A DNA stretch of 64,000 nt from Acidovorax sp. FJL06 (GTDB taxonomy: Bacteria > Pseudomonadota > Gammaproteobacteria > Burkholderiales > Burkholderiaceae_C): contig NZ_QAJR01000012.1 in the NCBI RefSeq assembly GCF_003852545.1, forward strand, positions 203,265 through 267,264, given 5' to 3'. Below the pieces are notes generated by a model. It saw only the letters and a program-made list of their open reading frames with translations, had not been told where the DNA came from and ran no database searches. Every line of letters begins with the position of its first letter. Position 1 is the stretch's first letter. The position numbers were made by a program, and so were the translations under genes. Of the stretch, positions 1-9,007 are shown piece by piece.

Positions 1-296
1 GTCTGCTGCGCGCCGATGTCCTGCATGTCCAGCTTGAAGATGCCCGCGAACTTGGCCAGGTAGTAGGCGTTGCCGCCTGCGGCGATGAGCTGCAGCACGT
101 TCTTGGCGCGGATGGCGGCAGCCTGCTGCTCGTTCAGGCTGTACTTGCGCATGTACGCCTCTTCATCGGCCACAAAGGCCTTGCGGTTGGCTTCGTCGTT
201 GAACGAAAAGCACATCTTGTTTAGCGCATAGCCCTTGCGGGCCTGATCGCCATCGAACGGCGTGGTGCCGGGAATCGGGGGGTTGTGGGAAGGCAT
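1..296 (-). CDS. Protocatechuate 4,5-dioxygenase alpha-subunit-like protein (LigA family), 3' end outside window
   Basis: The first 98 codons of a LigA-family protein (small subunit of class III extradiol ring-cleavage dioxygenases) read leftward and run off the window edge. The stretch PGTTPFDGDQARKGYALNK near the N-terminus matches the [18 protein letters not shown] region of the second LigA-type gene at 24823-25263, but the rest is clearly diverged. LigA subunits cap the active site of a LigB catalytic partner, which would be expected just left of the window. The start at 296 is the only ATG in frame that gives the family N-terminus. It diverges from the LysR gene at 382, so that regulator may control it. 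The substrate cannot be told from this fragment. Confidence 0.8.
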   Translation of the reverse strand, partial: MPSHNPPIPGTTPFDGDQARKGYALNKMCFSFNDEANRKAFVADEEAYMRKYSLNEQQAAAIRAKNVLQLIAAGGNAYYLAKFAGIFKLDMQDIGAQQ

Positions 297-381
297 GGAA
301 GTCTCCGGGTCTTGATCTGGGTCAGCCCGCAGTGTCGCGACGCCATTGCCAAAGATGAAGGGGCCCAAGATCATCGAACAC

Positions 382-1305
382 ATGAGCAAATTCGATGGAT
401 CACAGCTGGATGGGCACCTGCTGAAGCTGCTGCTAGCGGTGCTGGAGACGGGCAGCATCACCGCTGCCGCTGAGCGCCTGGGCGTCACCCAGTCGGCCGT
501 GAGCCACCTGCTCGACAAGCTGCGCGCCATCACCGGCGACCCGCTGTTTGTGAAGCGCGGGCGCGGCATCGTGCCCACCGCGCGGGCCGAGGCGCTGGCC
601 CAGCCCGCGCGCGACATGCTGCGCCAGATGCAGCGGTTTGCCCAAGGGGCCGACTTTGACCCGCAGGCCTGGCAGACCGAGCTGACCATTGCCGCCAACG
701 ATTTCCAGCGCGACCTGCTGCTGCCCGCCCTGGCCGCACGCCTGCGCACCGCCGCGCCGGGCGTCACGCTGCGCATCGTGCCCAGCGGCGCACCCGGCGC
801 CGAGCTGCTGCGCTCCGACACCTGCCAGCTTGTCATCAGCCCCCGCCCGCCGGACGGCACCGACATCGTGCAAAAGCGCTTGTTTGAAGACCAGTACCGC
901 GTGTTCTACGACGCTGCCGTGCGCAGCGCCCCCACCGCCGAGGTCGACTACCTGGCCGCCGACCACGCCACCGTGGCCTATGAAGCGCACCGGGGGCTCG
1001 ACCTGGACCGCCAGCTGCTCGCGCGGGGCGTGCGCCGCCGCTTCGCCGTGCGCGTGCCGGGTTTTGCCGCGCTACCAGCGTTTGTGCGCGGCACGGAGCT
1101 GCTCACCACGGCCCCGTCGCTGCTGTCCCGCACGGCCCTGGCAGGTCTGGCCAGCGCGCCCGTGCCGGTGGTGTGTCCAGCGATGCCGATGTACTTGATC
1201 TGGCATGCGCGGTACCAGCAGGATGCGGCACACCGGTGGCTGCGGGGGGAGGTGGAGGCGGTGGTGGGGCCGGTGCTGGACAGGCGAGAGGGGCTCAGCG
1301 GATAA
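382..1305 (+). CDS. LysR-family transcriptional regulator
   Basis: This is a full-length LysR regulator of 307 residues. The N-terminal winged helix-turn-helix is clear (LLAVLETGSITAAAERLGVT, then SAVSHLLDKLR), followed by a type-2 periplasmic-binding-like effector domain. ATG 382 is preferred over the in-frame ATG at 346 because the extra twelve residues are not part of the family fold. It is transcribed away from the LigA-like gene at 296 with only 85 bp between the two, the usual layout of a LysR protein and its target. By inference it senses an aromatic acid or ring-cleavage product and controls the dioxygenase to its left; no effector can be read from the sequence. Confidence 0.88.
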   Translation: MSKFDGSQLDGHLLKLLLAVLETGSITAAAERLGVTQSAVSHLLDKLRAITGDPLFVKRGRGIVPTARAEALAQPARDMLRQMQRFAQGADFDPQAWQTELTIAANDFQRDLLLPALAARLRTAAPGVTLRIVPSGAPGAELLRSDTCQLVISPRPPDGTDIVQKRLFEDQYRVFYDAAVRSAPTAEVDYLAADHATVAYEAHRGLDLDRQLLARGVRRRFAVRVPGFAALPAFVRGTELLTTAPSLLSRTALAGLASAPVPVVCPAMPMYLIWHARYQQDAAHRWLRGEVEAVVGPVLDRREGLSG

Positions 1306-1427
1306 GTGCCGCGCACGGATGGTGTTGGCAAGCCGTGTGGGTCGTGAACGCAGGGGTTGCGATCATCCTGAGTACCATGGCTGCGGCCCGCCAGCAGCGG
1401 TCAAATGATCCACGAAGAAAGCACCGC

Positions 1428-1607
1428 ATGAGTGACCCCAAGCCCGCCCAGAAGGAGGCAGTGGCCCCGAAAGAGCGAGAGAGCATCAACCGCCATTTCA
1501 AGCGGGAGGGGCGATGGATGGTCTGGCTGGGAGTCGGTCTGCCCCTGATCCTGCTGGTTGTTGCCTTTCTGCTGGGTCCTGCGCTTCTCAATGCCTTGAA
1601 CAAGTAG
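1428..1607 (+). CDS. Small single-pass membrane protein
   Basis: A 59-residue open frame with a charged, lysine- and arginine-rich N-terminal half (about residues 1-30) and one hydrophobic helix (about residues 31-55, WMVWLGVGLPLILLVVAFLL). A modest purine-rich ribosome site (GAAGAAAG) lies just before ATG 1428. The layout suggests an inner-membrane protein with a cytoplasmic N-terminus. No family is recognised. It stands between the LysR gene and the convergent amidotransferase-like gene and does not clearly share an operon with either. Its size leaves some doubt, but the compact hydrophobic segment and sensible codon use favour a real gene. Confidence 0.55.
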   Translation: MSDPKPAQKEAVAPKERESINRHFKREGRWMVWLGVGLPLILLVVAFLLGPALLNALNK

Positions 1608-1672
1608 CAAGCCCGGGGCATGCATGGAGAGCCTGGCCAGAGGCGCATACAGGCTGCCCAGCCGCATTCCCT

Positions 1673-2554
1673 TCACGCTTCTTGTGCCCTGTCCCTGCGC
1701 AGTGCGCCGCGCAGCAACCGCGTTGCCCGGTCCCTCAACCTCACCGGCTTGCCCGGCCGCACCGGGTGCTCCTTGGCCTGCACACAGGCCGCCAGAAAGT
1801 CCTGCAGGATGGCTGTGTCGTCCAGCGTGTCCGAGCCCTGCTTGTGGAACTCCGGGTGCCACTGTGTGGCCGCGATATAGCCGCGCCCGGGTGCAGGTTT
1901 CAGGCGGATGGCTTCGGGCACGCCGTCGGGTTCGCTCAGGGCTTCCACCTCGAACTCTGGCGCCAGGCGCTTGATGCCCTGGTGGTGGATGCTGTTCACG
2001 CGGGCTCGGGGTGCGTCGGGGTAGAGCTGGGCGAGGCGCGAGCCGGGCACGATCTGGATGCCGTGGAAATGCTGGTCGTAGGTGGTGGCGTTGCGGTGCT
2101 GCAAGGCCCCAGGGTGCTGGGTCTCGATGTCCTGGTAAAGCGCGCCGCCAAAGGCCACGTTGATGAGCTGCAGGCCCCGGCACACGCCAAAGATGGGCTT
2201 GCCCACTTCGGCAAAGGCCTTGACCAGGGCCAGGTCGTAGATGTCGCGCACGCGGTCGCCCATCCATTCCTCGCGCAGGGGCTCCTCGCCATAGTTGCCG
2301 GGCCACACATCGGCACCGCCATGCATCACCACGCCGTCCAGCCACTCGGCATAGTGCGCCAGCGTCACGTCGCCGCGCGCCGTCTCGCCCGTGGGGCAGG
2401 GCACCATCACCACGATGGCGCCGGAGGACATGATCCAGTGCGCAATGGATTGCTCCACGTACTGCAGCGTCTTGTTGGTGAACAGGGGGCGGCTGGGGTC
2501 GGCGTGCTGGAAGCAGGCGGACAGGCCGATCTTGAGGCGGGGGGCGGTGGACAT
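1673..2554 (-). CDS. Gamma-glutamyl-gamma-aminobutyrate hydrolase family protein (class I glutamine-amidotransferase fold)
   Basis: A 293-residue protein of the PuuD/peptidase C26 group. The nucleophile elbow is visible as FGVCRGLQLINVAFGG (Cys within GVCRG) and the His-Glu pair in ATQWHPEFH. An upstream oxyanion loop VVMHGGADVWPGNYGEEP is also present. Members hydrolyse gamma-glutamyl amides, for instance gamma-glutamyl-GABA in putrescine breakdown. No other putrescine genes are adjacent, so the substrate is open. ATG 2554 is chosen over longer in-frame starts because the family fold begins at MSTAPRLKIGLS. The C-terminal tail past the catalytic His is unusually basic (RLRDRATRLLRGALRRD). 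Confidence 0.85.
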   Translation of the reverse strand: MSTAPRLKIGLSACFQHADPSRPLFTNKTLQYVEQSIAHWIMSSGAIVVMVPCPTGETARGDVTLAHYAEWLDGVVMHGGADVWPGNYGEEPLREEWMGDRVRDIYDLALVKAFAEVGKPIFGVCRGLQLINVAFGGALYQDIETQHPGALQHRNATTYDQHFHGIQIVPGSRLAQLYPDAPRARVNSIHHQGIKRLAPEFEVEALSEPDGVPEAIRLKPAPGRGYIAATQWHPEFHKQGSDTLDDTAILQDFLAACVQAKEHPVRPGKPVRLRDRATRLLRGALRRDRAQEA

Positions 2555-2857
2555 GGTGGGCGGCTCCAGGCAGCACGCGCGGGGCGTGGGGTCGATGCAA
2601 TCCGGGGATGGCCCATTTGTAGCACTGCGCCCGCGCGGCGTCTGTAGGAAGCGGCCGTGCAGGGCGCCGGGATCGCGGTGCACGGTGTGCTTGCTGTTGC
2701 ACGGTGCTACGAAATGTGGCTTTCTTCATGAAATGCAGTGGCGTGGCCCCTGCATCGCGGTCACGGGGGCGGAGGGCTCGCGATAATTTCCTTGCACCTG
2801 GGTTCCAGGGAGGGGAGCCCGGCCGCCTGTTTTCCCGCCTTCCGCGAAAGCCGTTCT
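2555..2857. other. Intergenic region between divergent genes, no gene seen
   Basis: About 300 bp separate the amidotransferase-like gene (leftward) from the FecR-barrel gene (rightward). Both promoters should lie here. No convincing operator, hairpin or small gene was found. Several open frames cross it, but they have no ribosome site or recognisable protein features. Confidence 0.5.
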
Positions 2858-5800
2858 ATGCCCCACCAGAGGAATTCCCGCCTGCCCGCGCTCACGGCGC
2901 TGGCGGTGTTGGCCGCCATGGCCTTCCCCCCGCTTGCTCAGGCTGCCGTGCCCGCCGGGGCTGCCGCCGAGATCGTGAGCCTGCAAGGCACGGGCGACCA
3001 GCGTGCGGCTGCTGCTGCGGACTGGAGCCCTGCGCGCCTGGCACAGCCGCTGGCCACGGGCGACTTTGTGCGCACCCGCCAGGCCGCGCGCATGGCGCTG
3101 CTGTTTGCCGACGATACGCAATTGCGCCTGCACCAGAACACGGTGCTGCAAGTCAAGGGTGTGGCCACCCCGGCCCAACCGGTGACCACCCTGCTGCTCA
3201 ATGCGGGCCGCGCCTGGACCCAGACCAAACGCGCCGACGGCAGCCGCCTGAACCTGGAGACCCCCGCTGCCACCGCCGCGATCCGCGGCACCGACTGGGA
3301 CATCAGCGTGGAGGACGATGGGCGCACGCTGATCACGGTTCTGTCGGGCCAGGTGGAGTTCTCCAACGCGCAGGGCGCGGTGTCCGTGGGTGCCAACGAA
3401 GCCGCCGTGGCCGAGGTGGGCAAGGCCCCGGTCAAGCTGGTGCTGAGCCAGCCGCGCGACCGCATCCAGTGGGTGAATGCGCTGCGCGCCGACCCGCTGC
3501 CCCCCCTGGCCGCCGAGCCCGTGCCCGAAGCGCTGGCCCCGGTGCGCGCCGCGCTCGCGGCCCGCGACCTGCCCGCTGCCCGTGCTGCCCTGGCCCAGGC
3601 CCGCAGCAGCGGCGCGCCCGCGCCCTGGGTGGCGGTGATGGACGCGGCCATCGCCCTGCAGGCGGGCGACCTGCTGGCCGCGCGTGAGCAACTGGCACGC
3701 CAGGTGGCGCAACCTGCGGCGCCGCTGCCTGCCTGGCTCATGCAGTCCGACGTGCAGCTGGTGGAGGGCGAAGGTGCCGCAGCCGCCAACACGCTGCGCG
3801 CGGCTTTGCAGCGCTGGCCTGCCCACCCGGCGCTGACGGCCCAACTGGCCCGTGTGCTGATGCTAAGCGACCGCGTGGACGAGGCCCGCGCCGCGCTGGA
3901 CCCGCTGCAGGCCACGGCCCATGCCGAGGTCGCCCTGGTGCGTGCCGAGCTGGCCCGGCGCCGGGGCGATGCGCCCGCCACACTGGCCGCCTACACCGAG
4001 GCCACGCAACTGGCCGCTGGCGATGCGCGCACCTGGCAGGGCCTGGGCAGTGCGCATGTGGAGCGCGAAGACCCGCGCCCCGCCCGTGACAACCTTCAAC
4101 GTGCGCTGCAGCTGTCGCCGCAAGCACCGGGCGCCTGGGGTGAGCTGGGCACGCTCGAAACCTTTGTGAACCAGTTCACCGAAGCCGGGGCGGCCTTTGC
4201 CACGGCCCTGGGCGACAACCCGGCGGACTATGTGGCGCTCACCGGCCAAGGCCTGCTGCACCTCAAGCAGGGCAACCCGCAGGCCGCGCTGGATGCGTTC
4301 TTGCGCGCGGGCGTGATGGAGCCGCGCTATGCCCGCGCCAAGACCTGGACGGCCGTGGCCTATTACCAGCTGGGCCGCCACCAGGATGCGCTGTCCACCC
4401 TGTACCAGGCCATCGTGCTGGACGACAAGGACCCCGTGCCCCACATGCTGCTGGCGCAGATCCACACCGACCTCTTCCAGCCCGGCGAGGCGGTGGAGGC
4501 CGCCCGCGCTGCGGTGGAGCGCATGCCTTACCTCCGGTCGCTCAACCAGGTCGCCAACGACCAGAAGGGCAGCGCCAACCTGGGCGCATCGCTGGCCTTC
4601 TTCGGCATGGAGGACTGGGCGCTGGAGTTGGCGCAGCAGAGCTTTTATCCGTACTGGGGCGGCAGCCATCTGTTCCTGGCGGACCGCTATGCGGGCGAGT
4701 TCAACAAGAACTCCGCGCTGTTCCAGGGCTTCCTCACCGACCCGATGGCGTTTGGCGCGAGCCAGCGGTATGCGTCGCTGCTGCAGCAGCCGGGGGCGCA
4801 TGGGGCGGTGGGCGTGACGCTGGACCGCGACCTGTACCGCATGCGTGCACCCGCCGTCACGCTCAACGGCATGAACAACACCCATGTGCCCGTGTCGTGG
4901 TTCTTCAAGGCGCAGTCGGCCAACGCCAGCGAGTTTCCGTTTGATCTGCAGGTCAATAATGCGCCCGCCGTGCGCGGGGGCCATGGCGACGTGCATGCGC
5001 GCGCCGTGACGGTGGGGGCCGGCATGCAGCCCACCGAACGCATCAACCTGTTCGCCTATGTGAACCAGTTCGACATGCGCCTGGCCAGCCAGAACCTGTT
5101 CGAGACCGCCCTGGACAACAAGAGCACCCAGGGTGCGCTGGGCATGTCCTACCGCTGGGGCCCCACGGAGCAGACCTGGATCAAGCTCGGCCGCAGCGTG
5201 GAAAGCATCCTGCTGCAGCGCTACCCCACGTTGTACGTCGAGCCGCCTTTCATCAGCCTGATGGGCGTGAGCAGTCTGCCGAAGAAGCAGTTCAACGACC
5301 TGCAGCTGCGCCACACGGTGGACACCGCGCCCGGCAGCCGCTGGAGCGTGGCGCTGGAGCATGTGCGCGAGCGCCAACACAACCTGATCGCTGGCGAGGC
5401 CGCCGTGGCGGCCGACATTCCGGGCGTGGGCCCCTACCGCGACTCTCTTTTCGTGGGCGGCTACAACCATGTGGACCGGCGCTACACCGGCCTGACCCTG
5501 GCCACCGCCCAGCGCCTGGACCCGGCACTGAACCTGGACGCCGCGCTGGGCCTGCAGCAGATACGCCACCGCGTGGACGGGCTCACGCAAAGCTACCTGG
5601 TGAACCTGGATGCCCTGAGCGAAGAGCAGGCGCGCCGCGCCGAGATGGAGCGCGTGGTCACGCCGCGCGTGGGCCTGGTGTGGCAGCCTGTGGCGGGCAC
5701 CACCGTGCGCATGGCCTACCAGGACTGGCTGCGGCCCCTGAGTGTGTCCACCCTCACCAGCGTGGAGACGGCAGGCATCCCGGTGGAAGACCGCCTGATC

Positions 5801-6427
5801 GAAGCCGGTGGCCGCCACAAGCGCGTGGTGGCGCAGTTGGGCATGGAGCTGGGTCGGAGCACCTTTGTGAGCCTGCGGGCCGACCACCTGCGCGTGCGCA
5901 ACCCCGGCACCGTGGGGGTGGACCTGCGCACGCCCAGCCTGCCGTTCCTGGAGGAAATGCGCAACGCGCAGATGGTCAATCTCTCGACCACCGACCTGCT
6001 GGAGGACACGCCCAGCTTTGACACGGGCACGCTCAAGACCCTGGGCGCGGGCGTCAACCACATGTTCAACCGCCGCTGGTCGGGCTATGCCAAATACCTG
6101 TACCAGGGCAGCGAAAGCCGCAGTTACGGCGCGGACGGGGCCGTGGGCCGCATCCCCTACATCCCGCGCCATACGGCCGTGCTGGGCGCCACCTGGGCCA
6201 GCCCGCAGCGCCTGTACCTGAGCGGCCGCGCGGTGTACCGCTCCGAGCGGTTCGAGGACAAGGAGAACCTCACCCGTATGGCCCCGGGCTGGGGGGTGGA
6301 CCTCATGGGGTTCTGGGAATCCGAGGACAAGCACTGGGTGCTGGGGGCCGCTGCATTGAACCTGTGGGCCCCGAAGTCCGACCGCCGCAAGACCCGCTAT
6401 GTCCTGGACGCCCGCTACCGCTTCTGA
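2858..6427 (+). CDS. FecR-domain, TPR-repeat, outer-membrane beta-barrel fusion protein
   Basis: This large exported protein (1189 residues) joins three modules. A signal peptide (about residues 1-30, ending LAQAAVPA) is followed by a FecR-type domain (about 33-190, with TPAATAAIRGTDWDISVEDD and a following LSGQVEFSN strand). Then comes a long alpha-helical TPR array (about 210-570). The C-terminal half (about 620-1189) is rich in alternating aromatic strands and ends in a terminal Phe (DARYRF), as expected for an outer-membrane barrel inserted by the Bam machinery. ATG 2858 is chosen because the signal peptide starts there. The stop overlaps the start of the cyclase gene by 29 bp, implying co-translation. 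The function is not known; a surface sensor or export channel linked to the cyclase is an inference. Confidence 0.8.
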   Translation: MPHQRNSRLPALTALAVLAAMAFPPLAQAAVPAGAAAEIVSLQGTGDQRAAAAADWSPARLAQPLATGDFVRTRQAARMALLFADDTQLRLHQNTVLQVKGVATPAQPVTTLLLNAGRAWTQTKRADGSRLNLETPAATAAIRGTDWDISVEDDGRTLITVLSGQVEFSNAQGAVSVGANEAAVAEVGKAPVKLVLSQPRDRIQWVNALRADPLPPLAAEPVPEALAPVRAALAARDLPAARAALAQARSSGAPAPWVAVMDAAIALQAGDLLAAREQLARQVAQPAAPLPAWLMQSDVQLVEGEGAAAANTLRAALQRWPAHPALTAQLARVLMLSDRVDEARAALDPLQATAHAEVALVRAELARRRGDAPATLAAYTEATQLAAGDARTWQGLGSAHVEREDPRPARDNLQRALQLSPQAPGAWGELGTLETFVNQFTEAGAAFATALGDNPADYVALTGQGLLHLKQGNPQAALDAFLRAGVMEPRYARAKTWTAVAYYQLGRHQDALSTLYQAIVLDDKDPVPHMLLAQIHTDLFQPGEAVEAARAAVERMPYLRSLNQVANDQKGSANLGASLAFFGMEDWALELAQQSFYPYWGGSHLFLADRYAGEFNKNSALFQGFLTDPMAFGASQRYASLLQQPGAHGAVGVTLDRDLYRMRAPAVTLNGMNNTHVPVSWFFKAQSANASEFPFDLQVNNAPAVRGGHGDVHARAVTVGAGMQPTERINLFAYVNQFDMRLASQNLFETALDNKSTQGALGMSYRWGPTEQTWIKLGRSVESILLQRYPTLYVEPPFISLMGVSSLPKKQFNDLQLRHTVDTAPGSRWSVALEHVRERQHNLIAGEAAVAADIPGVGPYRDSLFVGGYNHVDRRYTGLTLATAQRLDPALNLDAALGLQQIRHRVDGLTQSYLVNLDALSEEQARRAEMERVVTPRVGLVWQPVAGTTVRMAYQDWLRPLSVSTLTSVETAGIPVEDRLIEAGGRHKRVVAQLGMELGRSTFVSLRADHLRVRNPGTVGVDLRTPSLPFLEEMRNAQMVNLSTTDLLEDTPSFDTGTLKTLGAGVNHMFNRRWSGYAKYLYQGSESRSYGADGAVGRIPYIPRHTAVLGATWASPQRLYLSGRAVYRSERFEDKENLTRMAPGWGVDLMGFWESEDKHWVLGAAALNLWAPKSDRRKTRYVLDARYRF

Positions 6428-8408
6428 CCGCGCCGGGCCCGCAGCCTGGCGCAAGCCGCAGTGGGGCACGCTCGCGGCCTGCGCGCTGGCGCTGCTGCTG
6501 GTGGGGGCCGCCACATTCACCCGCACCTGGCATGCGCTGGAGTTCAAGACCTTTGACGTGCTCACGGCGCTGACGGCGCCGCAGCGCACGGCGCTGCCCG
6601 TGGTGATCCTGGCGATCGACGAGCCCACCTTCCAGGAGCTGCAGCAGGCCTGGCCCTTCCCGCGCGGCGTGCATGCGGCCCTGCTGCAGCGCCTGCATGC
6701 CGAAGGGGCGGCTGCCGTGGGCCTGGACATCGTGTTTGCCGACCCCTCCATGGAGGCCGAGGACGCGGCCCTGGACCGCGCCATTGCGGGCGCCGGCCCG
6801 GTGGTGCTGGCCGCCACGCGCGAGAAGATCGACAGCAGCAACGCGGCGCTGTGGCTGGACGTGCAGCCGTTGCAGCGCTTTTTGGATGCGGGTGCCGATG
6901 CGGGCGATGCGGGTGTGGAGCCCGATGACGACTTCGTGGTGCGCCGCGCCCCGGTGGCGCGCGACGGGTTTGCCCTGCGGCTGGCGCAGCGCGCGGCCGA
7001 AGCGCGGGGCCTGGCCCCGGTGCTGCACCCCTTCGACTGGATTGGCTACCGCGGGGCGCGTGGCACCTTCGACACGCGTTCGTACTACCAGGCGCTGGAG
7101 CCGGGCCTGCTGCCCGCAGGCTTTTTCAAGGGCAAGATCGTGCTGGTGGGGCGCTCTGCGCGCACGGCCACCGAGCTCACGCGGTCGCAGGCCGACCTGT
7201 TCAACTCGCCGTTTGGCACGGCGGGCGGCGAGCGCCTGTTCCCGGGCGTGGAGTTGCAGGCCACGCTGGTGGACAACTACCTCACGGGCGGAGGCCTGCG
7301 CAGCGTGCACGAGGGCTGGACGCTGGCGCTTACCGCGCTGTTGCTGCCGGTGCTGCTGTGGGGCGGCCGCCGCCTGCACCCGGCGGGTGCGGCCGCGCTC
7401 ACGGCCGCGCTGGTGGTGGCGATGGGGCTGGTGTCGTGGGGGCTGTTTGCGCGGTTTCGGCTCTGGTGGCCGCCGCTGCTGCCGGCCGCCGCGGCTGTGG
7501 CCGTCTACGCCGCTGCGGCGCTGGTGGCCTATGCCCTGGTGCGCCAGCGGGCCCGCCAGACGCGCGCCATGCTCGCGCAGTACCTGCCGCCCGCCGTGGT
7601 CTCGCGCCTCATCGCACACCCCGAGCTGATGCGCCTGGGCGGCGAGGCGCGCGAGGTCACGCTCATGTTCACCGACCTGGCCCACTTCACCACGCTGTCC
7701 GAGCGGCTCAGCGCCGAGCAGACGGTGGAGGTGCTCACCGGCTACTTCAACGCCATGACACCCATCGTGCACGCTACGGGTGGCACGGTGGACAAATTCA
7801 TCGGCGACGCGGTGATGGCCTTCTGGGGGGCTCCGCTTTCCGACCCCCAGCATGCGGAGAACGCCGTGCGAGCCGCCATCGCCATGCAGCAGGCCATGCA
7901 GGCGCTGGTGGCCGACCTGGCCGCGCGCGGGCTGCCGCCCATCCACATGCGCATCGGCCTGCACACGGGCCGCGTGGTGGTGGGCAACGTGGGCTCGGAG
8001 CAGCGCTTTTCGTACACCGCGATTGGCGACGCGGTGAATCTGGCCGCGCGGCTGGAAGGGGCGAACAAGGCGTTTGGCACCGGCATTCTGCTGTCGGCGG
8101 CCACGGCGGCGCAGCTGCCGCCCACAGTGGCCTTGCGCGCGCTGGACGACGTGATCGTCAAGGGCAAGACCGAGCCCGTGCGCGTGTTCACGCCCTGCGA
8201 CGATGCCGCCCTGTGCCAGGCCAGCCAGGCCGCGCTCGACGCCTTCCATGCCCGGGACTGGGACGGTGCCGCGCATTCCCTGGCGCAGGTGCTGCAGCGG
8301 CTGCCTGGCGACCTGGCCGCGCTGCGCCTGCAGGAGCGCGTGGCCGACGCGCGGGCCCTGCCGGCGGGGGCCGACTGGGCACCTGCCGTGGCGCTCGACA
8401 AGCTCTGA
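6399..8408 (+). CDS. CHASE2-domain adenylate cyclase (class III)
   Basis: A 669-residue membrane signalling enzyme. An N-terminal helix (about residues 24-43) leads into a periplasmic CHASE2 sensor (VVILAIDEPTFQELQQAWPF, then GLDIVFADPS). Two to three transmembrane helices follow (about 305-390), then a class III cyclase domain (about 410-610). Both metal-binding aspartates are present (MFTDLAHFTTLS and FIGDAVMAFWG), as are the adenine-type Lys (VDKFIGD) and the transition-state stretch YTAIGDAVNLAARLEG. This points to ATP as substrate, making cAMP. The start overlaps the upstream FecR-barrel gene by 29 bp, so the two are probably translated together. What the CHASE2 domain senses is unknown. 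Confidence 0.9.
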   Translation: MSWTPATASDRAGPAAWRKPQWGTLAACALALLLVGAATFTRTWHALEFKTFDVLTALTAPQRTALPVVILAIDEPTFQELQQAWPFPRGVHAALLQRLHAEGAAAVGLDIVFADPSMEAEDAALDRAIAGAGPVVLAATREKIDSSNAALWLDVQPLQRFLDAGADAGDAGVEPDDDFVVRRAPVARDGFALRLAQRAAEARGLAPVLHPFDWIGYRGARGTFDTRSYYQALEPGLLPAGFFKGKIVLVGRSARTATELTRSQADLFNSPFGTAGGERLFPGVELQATLVDNYLTGGGLRSVHEGWTLALTALLLPVLLWGGRRLHPAGAAALTAALVVAMGLVSWGLFARFRLWWPPLLPAAAAVAVYAAAALVAYALVRQRARQTRAMLAQYLPPAVVSRLIAHPELMRLGGEAREVTLMFTDLAHFTTLSERLSAEQTVEVLTGYFNAMTPIVHATGGTVDKFIGDAVMAFWGAPLSDPQHAENAVRAAIAMQQAMQALVADLAARGLPPIHMRIGLHTGRVVVGNVGSEQRFSYTAIGDAVNLAARLEGANKAFGTGILLSAATAAQLPPTVALRALDDVIVKGKTEPVRVFTPCDDAALCQASQAALDAFHARDWDGAAHSLAQVLQRLPGDLAALRLQERVADARALPAGADWAPAVALDKL

Positions 8409-8591
8409 AGCCTGCCTCCGTGGCCAACATGGCGGTTTGTGGCGCCTGTTTGCGGTCCCGCAAACGCCGCTAAACACGTTTTTGCGGCGGGGCCATCCAA
8501 AGGTGCGACGATGGAGGTTCGCGGGACGGCTGTGGCGCCTGGCTGGCGTGGCGGCCGTGTCTTTCCGGAATCCACTTCAAGGAGCATCACC

Positions 8592-8942
8592 ATGCAAGTA
8601 CAAGTCAACACCGATGACCACATCGAAGGCGGGGAGTCGCTGGCGCAATGGATCACGGCCGAAGCCAAGAGCCGCCTGTCGCGCTTTCAGGACCATGTCA
8701 CGCGGCTGGAGGTGTTTTTGTCCGACCTGGATGCGGGCAAGTCGGGGGCGAACGACAAGCGCTGCCGCATCGAGGCCCGCGTGACCGGCCGACAGCCCGT
8801 CACCGTGACCGACGAGGCCGACAAGATGGCCAATGCCTTCATCGGCGCCGTGGACAAGCTGGCGCGCGCGCTCGACACCGACCTGGGCCGCGTGAAGGAC
8901 CGCAACGGCCGCGACACCATCCGGGCCGCGTCCGAAGAGTGA
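8592..8942 (+). CDS. HPF/RaiA-family ribosome-associated protein
   Basis: A 116-residue protein with the beta-alpha-beta-beta-beta-alpha layout of hibernation-promoting factor (sigma-54 modulation family). It opens MQVQVNTDDHIEGGESLAQW, has a basic beta-strand region around residues 55-75 (KRCRIEARVTGRQPVTVT), then the long helix carrying ADKMANAFIGAVDKLARALD. A strong ribosome site (AAGGAG) lies 8 bases before ATG 8592. Family members bind the small subunit and silence ribosomes under stress. It lacks the long C-terminal dimerisation domain of long HPF, so it is the short type. It could also be a divergent paralogue rather than the main HPF. Confidence 0.85.
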   Translation: MQVQVNTDDHIEGGESLAQWITAEAKSRLSRFQDHVTRLEVFLSDLDAGKSGANDKRCRIEARVTGRQPVTVTDEADKMANAFIGAVDKLARALDTDLGRVKDRNGRDTIRAASEE

Positions 8943-9005
8943 TGTTTTTATGAAATTGGCTGCCAGCGCTTGCTGGACAGGCGCTGGAAGCTATCAAATC
9001 AGGAG
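8943..9005. repeat. Comamonadaceae-type interspersed repeat, intergenic copy
   Basis: The element reads TTTTTATGAAATTGGCTGCC, then AGCGCTTGCTGGACAGGCGC, then TGGAAGCTATCAAAT. Its reverse complement matches the copy at 59418-59486 at most positions. It contains an imperfect AGCGC...GCGCT hairpin and fills the whole gap between two convergent genes (the HPF-like gene and vanB), where it could end transcription from both sides. Confidence 0.8.
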
Positions 9006-9007
9006 TT

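Noticed and set aside
297-381. LysR operator between the LigA-like gene and the first LysR gene
   Set aside because: The gap is the right place, but no convincing interrupted palindrome could be picked out.
3863-6841. A long open frame antisense to the FecR-barrel gene
   Set aside because: Same shadow effect; the plus-strand protein has a signal peptide, domains and a barrel end, while the reverse frame has none.
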